Source: Hyphomicrobiales bacterium (GTDB lineage: Bacteria > Pseudomonadota > Alphaproteobacteria > Rhizobiales > Beijerinckiaceae). From it: a stretch of DNA of 43,798 bases. Every line of letters starts with the position of its first letter. Position 1 is the first letter of the stretch. Made by a program: the position numbers and the translations under genes. The stretch lies in NCBI GenBank assembly GCA_028290285.1, contig JAQGKD010000004.1, positions 1 to 43,798 of the forward strand, written 5' to 3'. Positions 1-7,776 of this stretch are shown here, in pieces. Under the pieces are notes generated by a model. It was not told the origin of the DNA. It saw only the letters and a program-made list of their open reading frames with translations, and searched no databases.

Positions 1-1
1 C

Positions 2-1297
2 TGCCAGATCTCGGCGAGCGAACCGCGCGGGCCGACCTATGTCTGTCTCGATGTCGCCTTGCAGGAATCGAAGCTCGAGGCGCCCGTGATCTTCCCCGAT
101 GTGGAGCGCTACAAGCCCGGCCTCCCCGCGGCACCCAGCGCGGATGCCGTCGAGCAGGCGGCACGCCTCCTCGTCGATGCGAGAAAACCCCTCATCCTCA
201 TGGGACGCGTCTCGCGCAGCGAAGCGGATTGGCAGGCGCGCATCGAACTCGCCGAAGCCATCGGCGCGCTTGTTCTGACGGACATGAAGACCGCGGCGTC
301 CTTCCCGACCCAGCATCCGCTGCACGCCTTCGAACCCCGCTTCCGCCCCTCGCCCGCAACGACCGCTGCGATGAAGGAAGCCGACGTCGTGCTGTCGCTC
401 GACTGGATGGATCTGAAGGGCCAGTTCGCGCAGACGCTCGGCAAGAACGTGCCGGTGGACGCCAAGGTCATCCATTGCTCGCTCGACGACTACCTGCACA
501 ACGGCTGGAGCATGGATTATTTCGGGCTTCCCGCAGTCGATCTGAAGATCATGGCGTCGCCGAATGAACTCGTGCGGCCACTACTCGCCGCCGTGCGCCG
601 CCTGCGCGGCACGAGCGAGAAGGCCGCGCCGAAATTCCCGGTGCGCAATGCGCCCGCTTTGCCCAAGCCCCGCAGGGAAGGCATGATGGGCCTGCGCGAT
701 CTTGCTCTGGTGGTGCGTGAGTTTACAAGCACGCGCACGGTTACCATGGCCGGCTTCTCGCTCGGCTGGCCCTCGGAGACGGTCGATTTCAACCACCCGC
801 TCGACTATGTGGGCTTCGATGGCGGCGGTGGCGTCGGCTCGGGACCGGCCAACGCCATAGGCACCGCGCTCGCGCTGAAGGGCTCTGACCGTCTCGCGAT
901 GACGGTCGTGGGCGATGGCGACTTCGCCATGGGCGGAAATGCGCTCTGGACGGCCGCGCATCTGCAGATTCCGCTACTGATGGTGATCGCCAACAACCGC
1001 GTCTACTACAACGATGTCGCCCATCAGGAGCGCATGGCGGTGGTGCGTGGTCGTCCGATCGAGAACAAGTTCGTCGGGCAGCAGATGAACGATCCGCCGG
1101 TGGACCTCGTCGGCCTTGCGCGGGCGCAGGGTGTCGAGGGCGAAGGTCCGCTCGAGACCTCGGGCGAACTCGCCGCCGCGCTGCTGCGGGGCGAGGCCGT
1201 CGTTCGGGCAGGACGGCCCTACGTGATCGACGCGCGCGTCGATGTCGGCGCGCCGGGCGACAACAACCGCGGCCACACGGCCGGCCGGCGCGACTGA
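2..1297 (+). CDS. Thiamine-diphosphate-dependent enzyme, acetolactate-synthase-like (5' end outside window)
   Basis: The reading frame is open from base 2, so the gene begins before the window; about 431 residues are visible. The visible part covers the central (TPP_M) domain, with the stretch LLVDARKPLILMGR, and the C-terminal pyrophosphate-binding domain. The ThDP/Mg signature starts with GDGDFAMGG (about nt 913) and ends about 26 residues later with the NN of VIANN. The family is usually about 550 residues, so about 120 N-terminal residues, including the catalytic glutamate of the PYR domain, are missing here. Members decarboxylate or carboligate 2-oxo acids. The exact substrate cannot be told; no small regulatory subunit lies next to it, so a catabolic 2-oxoacid enzyme is as likely as a true acetolactate synthase. 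Its TGA directly abuts the stop of the convergent small gene. Confidence 0.88.
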   Translation, partial: CQISASEPRGPTYVCLDVALQESKLEAPVIFPDVERYKPGLPAAPSADAVEQAARLLVDARKPLILMGRVSRSEADWQARIELAEAIGALVLTDMKTAASFPTQHPLHAFEPRFRPSPATTAAMKEADVVLSLDWMDLKGQFAQTLGKNVPVDAKVIHCSLDDYLHNGWSMDYFGLPAVDLKIMASPNELVRPLLAAVRRLRGTSEKAAPKFPVRNAPALPKPRREGMMGLRDLALVVREFTSTRTVTMAGFSLGWPSETVDFNHPLDYVGFDGGGGVGSGPANAIGTALALKGSDRLAMTVVGDGDFAMGGNALWTAAHLQIPLLMVIANNRVYYNDVAHQERMAVVRGRPIENKFVGQQMNDPPVDLVGLARAQGVEGEGPLETSGELAAALLRGEAVVRAGRPYVIDARVDVGAPGDNNRGHTAGRRD

Positions 1298-1513
1298 TCA
1301 GGGCAGGGGCCCGATGTCCGAGAGGGGCGCCGTGGCGGAGGTGCTGCGCCGCAGCGCCTCCTCGAGTTCGGATTGCGCCGTCTCCGCATCGCCCTGCGCG
1401 AGAGCGGATAATGCCAGGCGAATACCGGCCTCCAGGATGTCGCGCTGCTCCTGCAGGTCCGCGCCTGTGGGCGTCTCCGCGCCGTGAATATCCTTCGTCG
1501 TCTTCTCAGTCAT
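1298..1513 (-). CDS. Small helical hypothetical protein (71 aa)
   Basis: I do not recognise this protein. The start chosen is the ATG at 1513, preceded by a GGAG about 6 bases upstream; a longer frame up to 1726 would run over the start of the divergent acyl-CoA dehydrogenase gene and is unlikely. The product is acidic and mostly helical, with a stretch (EAGIRLALSALAQGDAETA) like one TPR-type helical hairpin. It has no signal peptide or membrane segment. It converges on the ThDP gene with zero bases between the two stop codons and is divergent from the AidB-like gene. It is probably a real small cytosolic protein of unknown role. Confidence 0.6.
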   Translation of the reverse strand: MTEKTTKDIHGAETPTGADLQEQRDILEAGIRLALSALAQGDAETAQSELEEALRRSTSATAPLSDIGPLP

Positions 1514-1661
1514 GCCCGGCTCCAGCTTCGGGCCGCGGTCGCGCGGCGCGCTTCGCATGTGAACGCACCGTGCGGCCGGAAGGCTCCGCGACGTTCGACA
1601 CGTCAGGAGTTTCATGGGAACGTCAGGCGAAAGATCCCGGTGACGAGGTGGAGAAGGCTCG

Positions 1662-3347
1662 ATGAGCGATTTCTTCCAGGCAGCGCCCACTCTAGTCAAC
1701 GCCTTCACAGGCAACCGCTGGCTCAAGGCCTATCTTCGCAGCGCGATGCCGGCCGAAATTTTCCGCGCCGTCGAAGCGGGGCTTACTGAATTCGGCGATC
1801 TCTGCGCGGGACCCTATCGCGATCTCGCACGTCAGGCCGAAGCGCAGAAGCCCGCGTTGGTCTCATCGGATCCCTGGGGTCGCCGCATCGACGAGATCGT
1901 GCTGTCGCCGGCCTGGCGCTCGTTGCAGGACGAAAGCGCCCGCGAAGGACTCGTCGCCATTCCCTATGCGCACGAATACGGCGAGTGGTCTCGCGTCTTA
2001 CAGTTCGCGAAGCTCTATCTTTTCCACCCCTCCAGCGCCTTCTTCACGTGTCCTCTCGCCATGACCGACGGGGCTGCGAAGCTTCTGCAAACCTTTGGAG
2101 ACGAGCCTATCCATCGGCAGGCCTTTGCCCACCTGACGAGCCGGGACCCGCATGATTTCTGGACCTCCGGGCAATGGATGACTGAACGCAGCGGCGGCAG
2201 CGATGTCAGCGCGACCGCGACACAGGCGCGCCTGGAAGGCGGCGCGTGGCGGCTATACGGCACTAAATATTTCGCCTCGGCGACGACAGCCGAGATCGCG
2301 CTCGCGCTGGCGCGCAAGGAGGGGGCACCTCAAGGTTCGCGTGGGCTGACACTTTTTCTGGTGCAGCCGCGCGATGCGGCTGGCGCGTGGAAGGGCGTTT
2401 GCGTGCGCCGTCTGAAAGACAAGCTCGGCACGCAAGCCTTGCCGACGGCTGAACTCGATCTCGAGGGATGTAATGGCGTGCAGGTCGGTGCTGATGGTGC
2501 GGGCGTCAAGACCGTCGCCACCATGCTGAACGTCACGCGCCTGCACAATGCGATCTGCTCGCTGGGCGAGACGACGCGAGCGCTCGAAGAGATGCGCGAC
2601 TATTCCAACAAGCGCATCGCCTTCGGAGCGGCGCTCGAAAACCACGTCCTCCACGTCCAGACATTTGCGCGCGAGGAGGTGACGCTGCTCGCAGGTTTCC
2701 TGCTCACGATGGAGCTTGTTCATCTACTGGGACGCGAGGAATGCGGCCTCGGCAGCGCCGACGAATCCGCTATCCTGCGTCTGATGACACCTGTCTGCAA
2801 AGTTTTCACGGCGCGCGCGGCCGTCGCGTCCACGTCCGAGGTCGTGGAGGGGTTCGGTGGTGCGGGCTATGTCGAGGACGTCGGCATCGCGCGCCATTTA
2901 CGCGACGCGCAGGTCTTCCCGATCTGGGAAGGCGCCACCAATGTTCTCAGTCTCGACATGCTGCGGGTGGTGCAGAATGTGAGCGCGTTCGCGGCATGGG
3001 CCTCCGATGTCGAGGCACGCATAGGGCGGGTGTCCGCGCCCGATCTGTCAACGCATGCAACGCAGCTGCAATCGAGTCTTGCGTCCCTGACGGAAGGCGT
3101 CGCATCCATGCTCATGGCGTCCGACGACGAACAGGCCGCGAGCAGTCGAGACCTCGTCTTCGCCCTCGCGTGGACCTATGCGAGCGCGCTCGCTGTCTCA
3201 TGGGCGGATCGGGAAACCCCGGGGATCAGGGCATCCTTGCAGCCCTGGCTCGGGAGCCTCATTGTAAATATCGGCGCTTGGCGTCCGCGCGATTCTGCGT
3301 CGATCGAACAATCGCGCGCCATCTGGCAGACCAATCTTGAGGGTTGA
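1662..3347 (+). CDS. Acyl-CoA dehydrogenase, AidB-like subfamily
   Basis: A 561-residue flavoprotein of the acyl-CoA dehydrogenase superfamily. Its length and motifs fit the AidB/isovaleryl-CoA-dehydrogenase-like branch: MTERSGGSDV (residues 173-182), RLKDKLGT (250-257), EVVEGFGGAGYVED (about 393-406) and IWEGATNVLSLD (421-432). Family members bind FAD; E. coli AidB (about 540 aa) also binds DNA and belongs to the alkylation response, whereas many homologues simply oxidise acyl-CoAs. The start ATG is preceded by GGAG. No electron-transfer flavoprotein or acyl-CoA ligase gene is adjacent, so the substrate cannot be inferred. Its stop codon lies in the left arm of a perfect hairpin shared with the convergent zinc-ribbon gene. 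Confidence 0.9.
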   Translation: MSDFFQAAPTLVNAFTGNRWLKAYLRSAMPAEIFRAVEAGLTEFGDLCAGPYRDLARQAEAQKPALVSSDPWGRRIDEIVLSPAWRSLQDESAREGLVAIPYAHEYGEWSRVLQFAKLYLFHPSSAFFTCPLAMTDGAAKLLQTFGDEPIHRQAFAHLTSRDPHDFWTSGQWMTERSGGSDVSATATQARLEGGAWRLYGTKYFASATTAEIALALARKEGAPQGSRGLTLFLVQPRDAAGAWKGVCVRRLKDKLGTQALPTAELDLEGCNGVQVGADGAGVKTVATMLNVTRLHNAICSLGETTRALEEMRDYSNKRIAFGAALENHVLHVQTFAREEVTLLAGFLLTMELVHLLGREECGLGSADESAILRLMTPVCKVFTARAAVASTSEVVEGFGGAGYVEDVGIARHLRDAQVFPIWEGATNVLSLDMLRVVQNVSAFAAWASDVEARIGRVSAPDLSTHATQLQSSLASLTEGVASMLMASDDEQAASSRDLVFALAWTYASALAVSWADRETPGIRASLQPWLGSLIVNIGAWRPRDSASIEQSRAIWQTNLEG

Positions 3348-3359
3348 GGCTGCGCCTCA
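3345..3359. terminator. Hairpin shared by two convergent genes
   Basis: TGAGGC, loop TGC, GCCTCA is a perfect 6-bp stem. The left arm begins with the TGA stop of the AidB-like gene and the right arm ends with the stop (TCA on the + strand) of the reverse gene. There is no clear U-tract on either side, so it may act as a weak bidirectional terminator or simply protect both 3' ends. Confidence 0.45.
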
Positions 3360-3560
3360 GGGACCTTTGCGATAGCTCGGCTTCACCATGCCCGCATGCG
3401 GAGGCGTGTCGCTGGTATCCGAAGCGAGCTTTGCCGGCTGCAATGTCGAGCAATGCGGACAGGCGACCAATGTGTGGTGATCGAGCACGTCATGCGGCTT
3501 GCTGAATGTCTGCCCGCATTCGCCGCAAACAAGTGTGACCGGCGCCTTGGCGCTTTCCAT
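3357..3560 (-). CDS. Small zinc-ribbon protein (67 aa)
   Basis: A short protein with two CxxC knuckles (C12/C15 in CGEC and C34/C37 in CPHC) that together make a four-cysteine zinc site; HDVLDHH lies between them. The start at 3560 is chosen because GGAGGT sits 4-5 bases upstream; a longer frame to 3590 would overlap the FUSC stop. It follows the FUSC gene by 26 bases on the same strand and is probably co-transcribed with it. The function is unknown; zinc-ribbon proteins this small often bind nucleic acid or protein partners. The Pro/Lys-rich tail is likely disordered. Confidence 0.7.
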   Translation of the reverse strand: MESAKAPVTLVCGECGQTFSKPHDVLDHHTLVACPHCSTLQPAKLASDTSDTPPHAGMVKPSYRKGP

Positions 3561-3586
3561 CGCGACCTCCCATGAACCAACGAAGG

Positions 3587-5779
3587 TCATCGCGGATCGA
3601 GGGTCTTTGGTTCCACTGTTTCGGGCTGACCGGCAGTGACGCCGAGACGACTGACACGCCCGGCAACCTGGATCACGCGGCGCAGGCGACGTGCAAGGCG
3701 GCCCGCGCCCTCATATGTTTCGCTCTCCAGAGAATCGACATCCGCCAGCACGACGCCGTCGTAGCTGCCGCTCGCCAGTCGCGTTCCCGCCAGCGCCGCT
3801 TCGAGCTTGGCATCGACCACCTGACCCGCGCGCGTGACGGCTTCCGCCAGCTGCGGATCGCGCACGTCGCGGCTGCGCAGGAACACCTGCACCGATGCGA
3901 GTTCGGCGGCGAACACGTAGCCCGCCGCGAGAAATTCGGACAGCGCCCGCGAATTGTGCCTTGCAGATGCTGGCTCTTCGAGCATGCGGCTCGTTGCCGT
4001 TGAAAGCGCCGCGATCGTGTCGAACAGCCGCCGCCGCGCCAGCCGATAGGCTTGGTCCACGTAGTCCATCGTCAGCGCGGCGCGCGCGCAGGCCCGCTCG
4101 GCGCGCAGGAGATCGGGCACGAGGCCCGAGATCGTCTGATGCTCCCAATGCGGCAGCAGGAAGCTGAACGCATAGGCCAGCGTTGCGCCGAGCGCGGTGT
4201 CGACGATCCGCATCAGGAAGAAAATATCGTCGCCGGGCTCGGCGATGTGAATCTGCATCAGGGCCATCACGCAGGACGCGGCAGAGGCGACGAGGTAGCT
4301 CTGCAAGGCAAAGGCGTGCGCGGAACCGACCGCGATGAACACGATCAGCGGGACGAAAGATGCCGGCGCGATGCGCAGCGCGATGGCTGCGAGAACGCAG
4401 CCGATGATGTTGCCCAGCAGCCTCTCGCGGCGACGCTGGCGCGTAACGCTGTAATTGGAGCGCATGACCAGCGCGACGGTGAGCAGGATCCAGCTGCCAT
4501 GCGCGCGATAGGGAAGAATGAGCCCGATGGCGCTGCCGCAGAACATGGCGAGCGACAGGCGGATCGCAAAGCGCATCACCGGCGAGCGGAGCGAAAACTC
4601 CCGTGTCAGGTTGTTCCACGGAAACATGGACCGCTGGACGAAGGGTTCGAGATCGATCGTGCCGATGACGGCCGCGCCGACGCCCTCGTCGGCCTGCGCC
4701 TTGCGGAGCCGGTCGATGTGCTGGAACAGCATGTCGAGCTTCAGCGTGGTCGCGCGCAAGACGGCGGCGCGTGTCTCATCGCTCTGCACGCCTGCTTGAA
4801 GGGCACGGATGCGCTCCAGCAATATGGCGCGGTCCCCGATGGGCAGTACCGCACTCCAGGCGGTGTCGACGACGGCGCGCGACAAATGCGAGAGATCGCT
4901 CGCAGCGATGAGCAGAAGCCCCCGCAGGCTGGTCAGCATGGCCTCGTCTTCGCCGCCCATTTCCAGCAGCGCATCGAGGTCGGCCTGTTCCGCGAGCGCG
5001 GCTTCGAATATGTCTATGCCGACGAGAAGCTCCGCCGCGATCTGCCGGTCGGGCGGGGTTTTCAGGCCCACGAACACGACGTTGCGCGCAGCCTGGATAC
5101 GCTCCGCGAGCACGGCTTGCGCATCGATGAGGCGACCGTAGATAATGGATTTTTCAGCTCCTTCGTCGAGCGCGGCCTTCTGCACGCGCAAGTAGGAGGC
5201 GATGGCGCGCAACGCCTCCTGCACCAGCAACCGCTTCGTGTGCCGCATCAGGAGTGGCGTCGAAATCACCGCATAAAGCAGGTAGCAGATTCCGCCGAAC
5301 GCGAACCAGCCTGCGGATTCGAGCACGGGCAGACCGGGCGGAATGGCAGACCCCGTCAGTGCCAGGGCGAGCAGGATGGATACGCTGATCGGCAGCGCGG
5401 GGCGGCCGTAGGCTGTGACCATGGCGGCGCAGAATCCAACGGCCATTACCACGAGGCTCTCGACCGGACCTTCCGCCACGCTCGCTGCGGCCAGCATGGC
5501 CATCGAACTCAGCACCCAGGCCAGCCCGATGCGGCGCAGCTTTTCCGGCAGTGTCGCGGGAATATCCGCGACGCTGGCGCAGATGGCGCCGAGCATGAGG
5601 GATGCGGCATGCACGGGCACGAAGGCTTCACCCGTGGTCGCGATGACGGCCACGCCGATGGCGACAGAAATGCCGTTGACCAGCGCGGAGGGCCGCAGCC
5701 GCAGCGCGGAGGTGAGACCCGCCCGCGTGGTGGTCAGGATCGATCGGCCCCAGACCGCGATGCTTTCTCCCGTCCGCAT
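3587..5779 (-). CDS. FUSC-family inner-membrane protein (YccS/fusaric-acid-resistance type)
   Basis: A 730-residue protein with the two-part layout of the FUSC family: an N-terminal cluster of membrane helices (about residues 30-180), a soluble helical middle (about 180-400), a second helix cluster (about 400-540) and a soluble C-terminal tail. The family includes fusaric-acid-resistance proteins, aromatic-acid exporters (AaeB) and YccS. AaeB and fusaric-acid pumps usually sit beside a membrane-fusion protein and an outer-membrane factor; neither is here, so this looks like the stand-alone YccS-like type of unclear substrate. It is divergent from the zinc operon, with about 140 bases between the starts, and is followed by the zinc-ribbon gene. 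Confidence 0.9.
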   Translation of the reverse strand: MRTGESIAVWGRSILTTTRAGLTSALRLRPSALVNGISVAIGVAVIATTGEAFVPVHAASLMLGAICASVADIPATLPEKLRRIGLAWVLSSMAMLAAASVAEGPVESLVVMAVGFCAAMVTAYGRPALPISVSILLALALTGSAIPPGLPVLESAGWFAFGGICYLLYAVISTPLLMRHTKRLLVQEALRAIASYLRVQKAALDEGAEKSIIYGRLIDAQAVLAERIQAARNVVFVGLKTPPDRQIAAELLVGIDIFEAALAEQADLDALLEMGGEDEAMLTSLRGLLLIAASDLSHLSRAVVDTAWSAVLPIGDRAILLERIRALQAGVQSDETRAAVLRATTLKLDMLFQHIDRLRKAQADEGVGAAVIGTIDLEPFVQRSMFPWNNLTREFSLRSPVMRFAIRLSLAMFCGSAIGLILPYRAHGSWILLTVALVMRSNYSVTRQRRRERLLGNIIGCVLAAIALRIAPASFVPLIVFIAVGSAHAFALQSYLVASAASCVMALMQIHIAEPGDDIFFLMRIVDTALGATLAYAFSFLLPHWEHQTISGLVPDLLRAERACARAALTMDYVDQAYRLARRRLFDTIAALSTATSRMLEEPASARHNSRALSEFLAAGYVFAAELASVQVFLRSRDVRDPQLAEAVTRAGQVVDAKLEAALAGTRLASGSYDGVVLADVDSLESETYEGAGRLARRLRRVIQVAGRVSRLGVTAGQPETVEPKTLDPR

Positions 5780-5868
5780 GGATCGTCTCCCGCCCGCGCC
5801 GCAGAACTCAGATGCATGTCCTAGCCTGTCCGGGCAGATTCGGGGAAGTCGGGATTGGCAGATGAAGA

Positions 5869-5885
5869 ATGTAACTATATAACAT
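5869..5885. promoter_or_regulatory. Candidate Zur operator
   Basis: ATGTAACTATATAACAT is an imperfect inverted repeat with ATGT/ACAT ends. The right half, TATAACAT, is a perfect half-site of the alphaproteobacterial Zur consensus as I remember it; the left half has mismatches. It lies directly upstream of the His-rich peptide and aztABC, where zinc repression would be expected. It also sits between divergent genes, so it could affect the FUSC gene. Confidence 0.5.
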
Positions 5886-5920
5886 CCAGGTCATTCCGAA
5901 GCCGACCCGGACGCGAAATC

Positions 5921-6091
5921 TTGCCGAGCCCCTACATCCCCCATCATCACAGCCACAGCCACAGCCACGCGGAGCGGGGCGCGCCGGTCTTGCGCCTCTC
6001 CTGGCTGCGCCAGTCGCTCGTGCAGCGGCTCGCAGGCGTGGCTATCCTGCTCGTTCCGCTCTGGCTCGCCGTTTTCTGGGCACTCGGATGA
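5921..6091 (+). CDS. His-rich small membrane peptide in zinc-uptake operon (about 56 aa)
   Basis: The frame starts in a His/Ser repeat (PHHHSHSHSHAERG) and ends with one predicted membrane segment (LAGVAILLVPLWLAVFWALG). Its TGA overlaps the ATG of the ABC ATPase gene (ATGA), which supports it being translated and coupled to the transporter. The start is uncertain: TTG at 5921 is the nearest initiator before the His run, with only a weak GGA upstream; the frame is open further to a TTG at 5855, but that would run through the putative Zur box. A cluster of His near a membrane anchor suggests zinc binding or buffering at the inner membrane. This is inference; I cannot name a family. Confidence 0.62.
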   Translation: MPSPYIPHHHSHSHSHAERGAPVLRLSWLRQSLVQRLAGVAILLVPLWLAVFWALG

Positions 6092-6882
6092 ACGCGCCGA
6101 CACCCCTGCGCTCATGTGCCACGATCCGGTTCGAGGATCTGACGCTCGGCTATGACCGCCATCCGGCAGTCCATCACCTCACCGCGACGATCGAGCCTGG
6201 CAGCCTGGTCGCTATCGTCGGACCCAACGGCGCAGGCAAATCGACCTTGCTCAAGGGTATCGTCGGCGCCCTCTCGCCCCTTCATGGGCACGTCTCTGTG
6301 CGTGACGGCAACGCGCCCGTCGAGACGCGAGCCCGTGTCGCCTATCTCCCGCAGGTCAATGCGCTCGATCGCACCTTTCCGATCTGCGTCTTCGATCTCG
6401 TTGCAACCGGCCTCTGGCGCCGCTCGGGGTTGTTCGGCGGCATTGGCCACGAGGATCGCAAGCATGTCGAGCGCGCGCTGTCTTCTGTCGGTCTCGCCGG
6501 CTTCGAACGCCGCGACATCGGCGCCCTGTCGGGCGGGCAATTGCAACGTGCGCTGTTCGCTCGGCTGCTGCTGCAGGATGCCGAGATCATCCTGCTTGAC
6601 GAACCGTTTACCGCCATCGACAGCAAGACCTCGGCCGACCTGCTCGACATCGTCCGCCACTGGCACGCCGAGCACCGCACCGTCGTGGCGGTGCTGCACG
6701 ACATGGCGCTTGTGCGGGAGGCGTTTCCCCAGACCCTGATGATGGCCCGTGAGCTCGTGGCCTTCGGCCGGACGCGCGATGTGCTGACGCCGGAGAATCT
6801 TCGCGAGGCACGCCGCATGATCGAAGCCTTCGATGAAAGCGCCCATGTCTGCGCCCAGGCCGACGAACGGATCGCTTCATGA
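6088..6882 (+). CDS. aztA: Zinc ABC transporter ATP-binding protein
   Basis: A 264-residue ABC ATPase with Walker A GPNGAGKST (residues 45-53), signature LSGGQLQR (147-154), Walker B IILLDEP (about 167-173) and H-loop His204 in AVLHD. It energises uptake of zinc through the permease encoded next, and it follows the His-rich peptide with a 4-base overlap and precedes the permease with another. The ZnuC and AztA families are hard to separate by eye; I prefer AztA because the binding protein encoded downstream looks like AztC. Zur repression through the upstream box is likely. A manganese system is less likely given the zinc ligands of the binding protein. Confidence 0.9.
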   Translation: MNAPTPLRSCATIRFEDLTLGYDRHPAVHHLTATIEPGSLVAIVGPNGAGKSTLLKGIVGALSPLHGHVSVRDGNAPVETRARVAYLPQVNALDRTFPICVFDLVATGLWRRSGLFGGIGHEDRKHVERALSSVGLAGFERRDIGALSGGQLQRALFARLLLQDAEIILLDEPFTAIDSKTSADLLDIVRHWHAEHRTVVAVLHDMALVREAFPQTLMMARELVAFGRTRDVLTPENLREARRMIEAFDESAHVCAQADERIAS

Positions 6883-7751
6883 CCCTTTATGACGGCCTCG
6901 TCGGGCCTTTCATTGAATTCGAATTCATGCGCCGCGCCCTGGTCGGCTCCGTGGCGCTGGCGCTGGGCGCCGGCCCCATCGGCGTGTTCCTGATGCTGCG
7001 ACGCATGAGCCTGTTCGGCGATGCCATGGCCCATGCCATCCTGCCCGGCGCCGCGCTCGGCTATCTCGCCGCGGGGCTATCCCTGACGGCAATGACGCTC
7101 GGCGGACTCGGCGCGGGTTTCATCGTCGTGATCCTCGCCGGACTCGTGGCCCGCAACACCACGATCAAGGAGGATGCGTCGCTGGCGGCCTTTTATCTGA
7201 TCTCGCTCGCGCTGGGCGTGACCATCGTCTCGCTGAAGGGCTCGAATATCGACCTGCTGCATGTCCTGTTCGGCTCCGTCCTGGCGCTGGACGACGCGGC
7301 ACTGGTCCTGCTCGCGGGGATCGCCTCTATCACGCTGGTCGTTCTCGCGGTCATCTACCGGCCGCTAGTGCTCGAATGTGTCGATCCGAGCTTCCTGCAA
7401 TCGGTGAGCCGGTCCGGCGGGCCGGTGCATCTCGCTTTCCTGGCGCTGGTGGTCATGAACCTCGTCGGCGGCTTCAACGCGCTGGGCACGTTGCTCTCTG
7501 TCGGCATCATGATGCTGCCCGCCGTCGCGGCGCGGTTCTGGGCGGCCGAGCTGACCGGCATGATCTGCGCGGCGACGCTCATCGGCATCGTGTCGAGCAT
7601 CGTTGGCCTGATCGCCTCCTATCATCTCGGCCTGCCGTCAGGCCCCGCCATCATCCTGGCCGCGGGCGCAGCCTATGTGGTCTCGCTGGCTTTCGGTCCG
7701 CGTGGCGGATTGGTGCTGCGCCTCATCCCGCGCCGCCATCTCGAAGCCTGA
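6879..7751 (+). CDS. aztB: Zinc ABC transporter permease
   Basis: A 290-residue polytopic protein of the ABC-3 metal permease family (ZnuB/AztB/MntB), with about eight hydrophobic segments over its whole length and the typical opening LVGSVALALGAGPIGVFLML followed by RRMSLFGDAMAHAILPG. It forms the membrane channel for zinc import and pairs with the ATPase encoded before it, whose stop codon overlaps this start (ATGA). The binding-protein gene follows after 25 bases. The call is firm at family level; metal choice is inferred from the binding protein. Confidence 0.9.
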   Translation: MTLYDGLVGPFIEFEFMRRALVGSVALALGAGPIGVFLMLRRMSLFGDAMAHAILPGAALGYLAAGLSLTAMTLGGLGAGFIVVILAGLVARNTTIKEDASLAAFYLISLALGVTIVSLKGSNIDLLHVLFGSVLALDDAALVLLAGIASITLVVLAVIYRPLVLECVDPSFLQSVSRSGGPVHLAFLALVVMNLVGGFNALGTLLSVGIMMLPAVAARFWAAELTGMICAATLIGIVSSIVGLIASYHLGLPSGPAIILAAGAAYVVSLAFGPRGGLVLRLIPRRHLEA

Positions 7752-7776
7752 TCGTTTGTGAAAAGAGGAATGCCGG

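Noticed and set aside
4052..5824. 590-codon forward frame
   Set aside because: Antisense of the FUSC gene; composition (Gly, Asp, Arg, His, Gln) is typical of GC-rich shadow frames.
5948..5970. Tandem CACAGC repeats as a DNA repeat element
   Set aside because: They simply encode the His-Ser run of the small peptide; too short to be a repeat locus.
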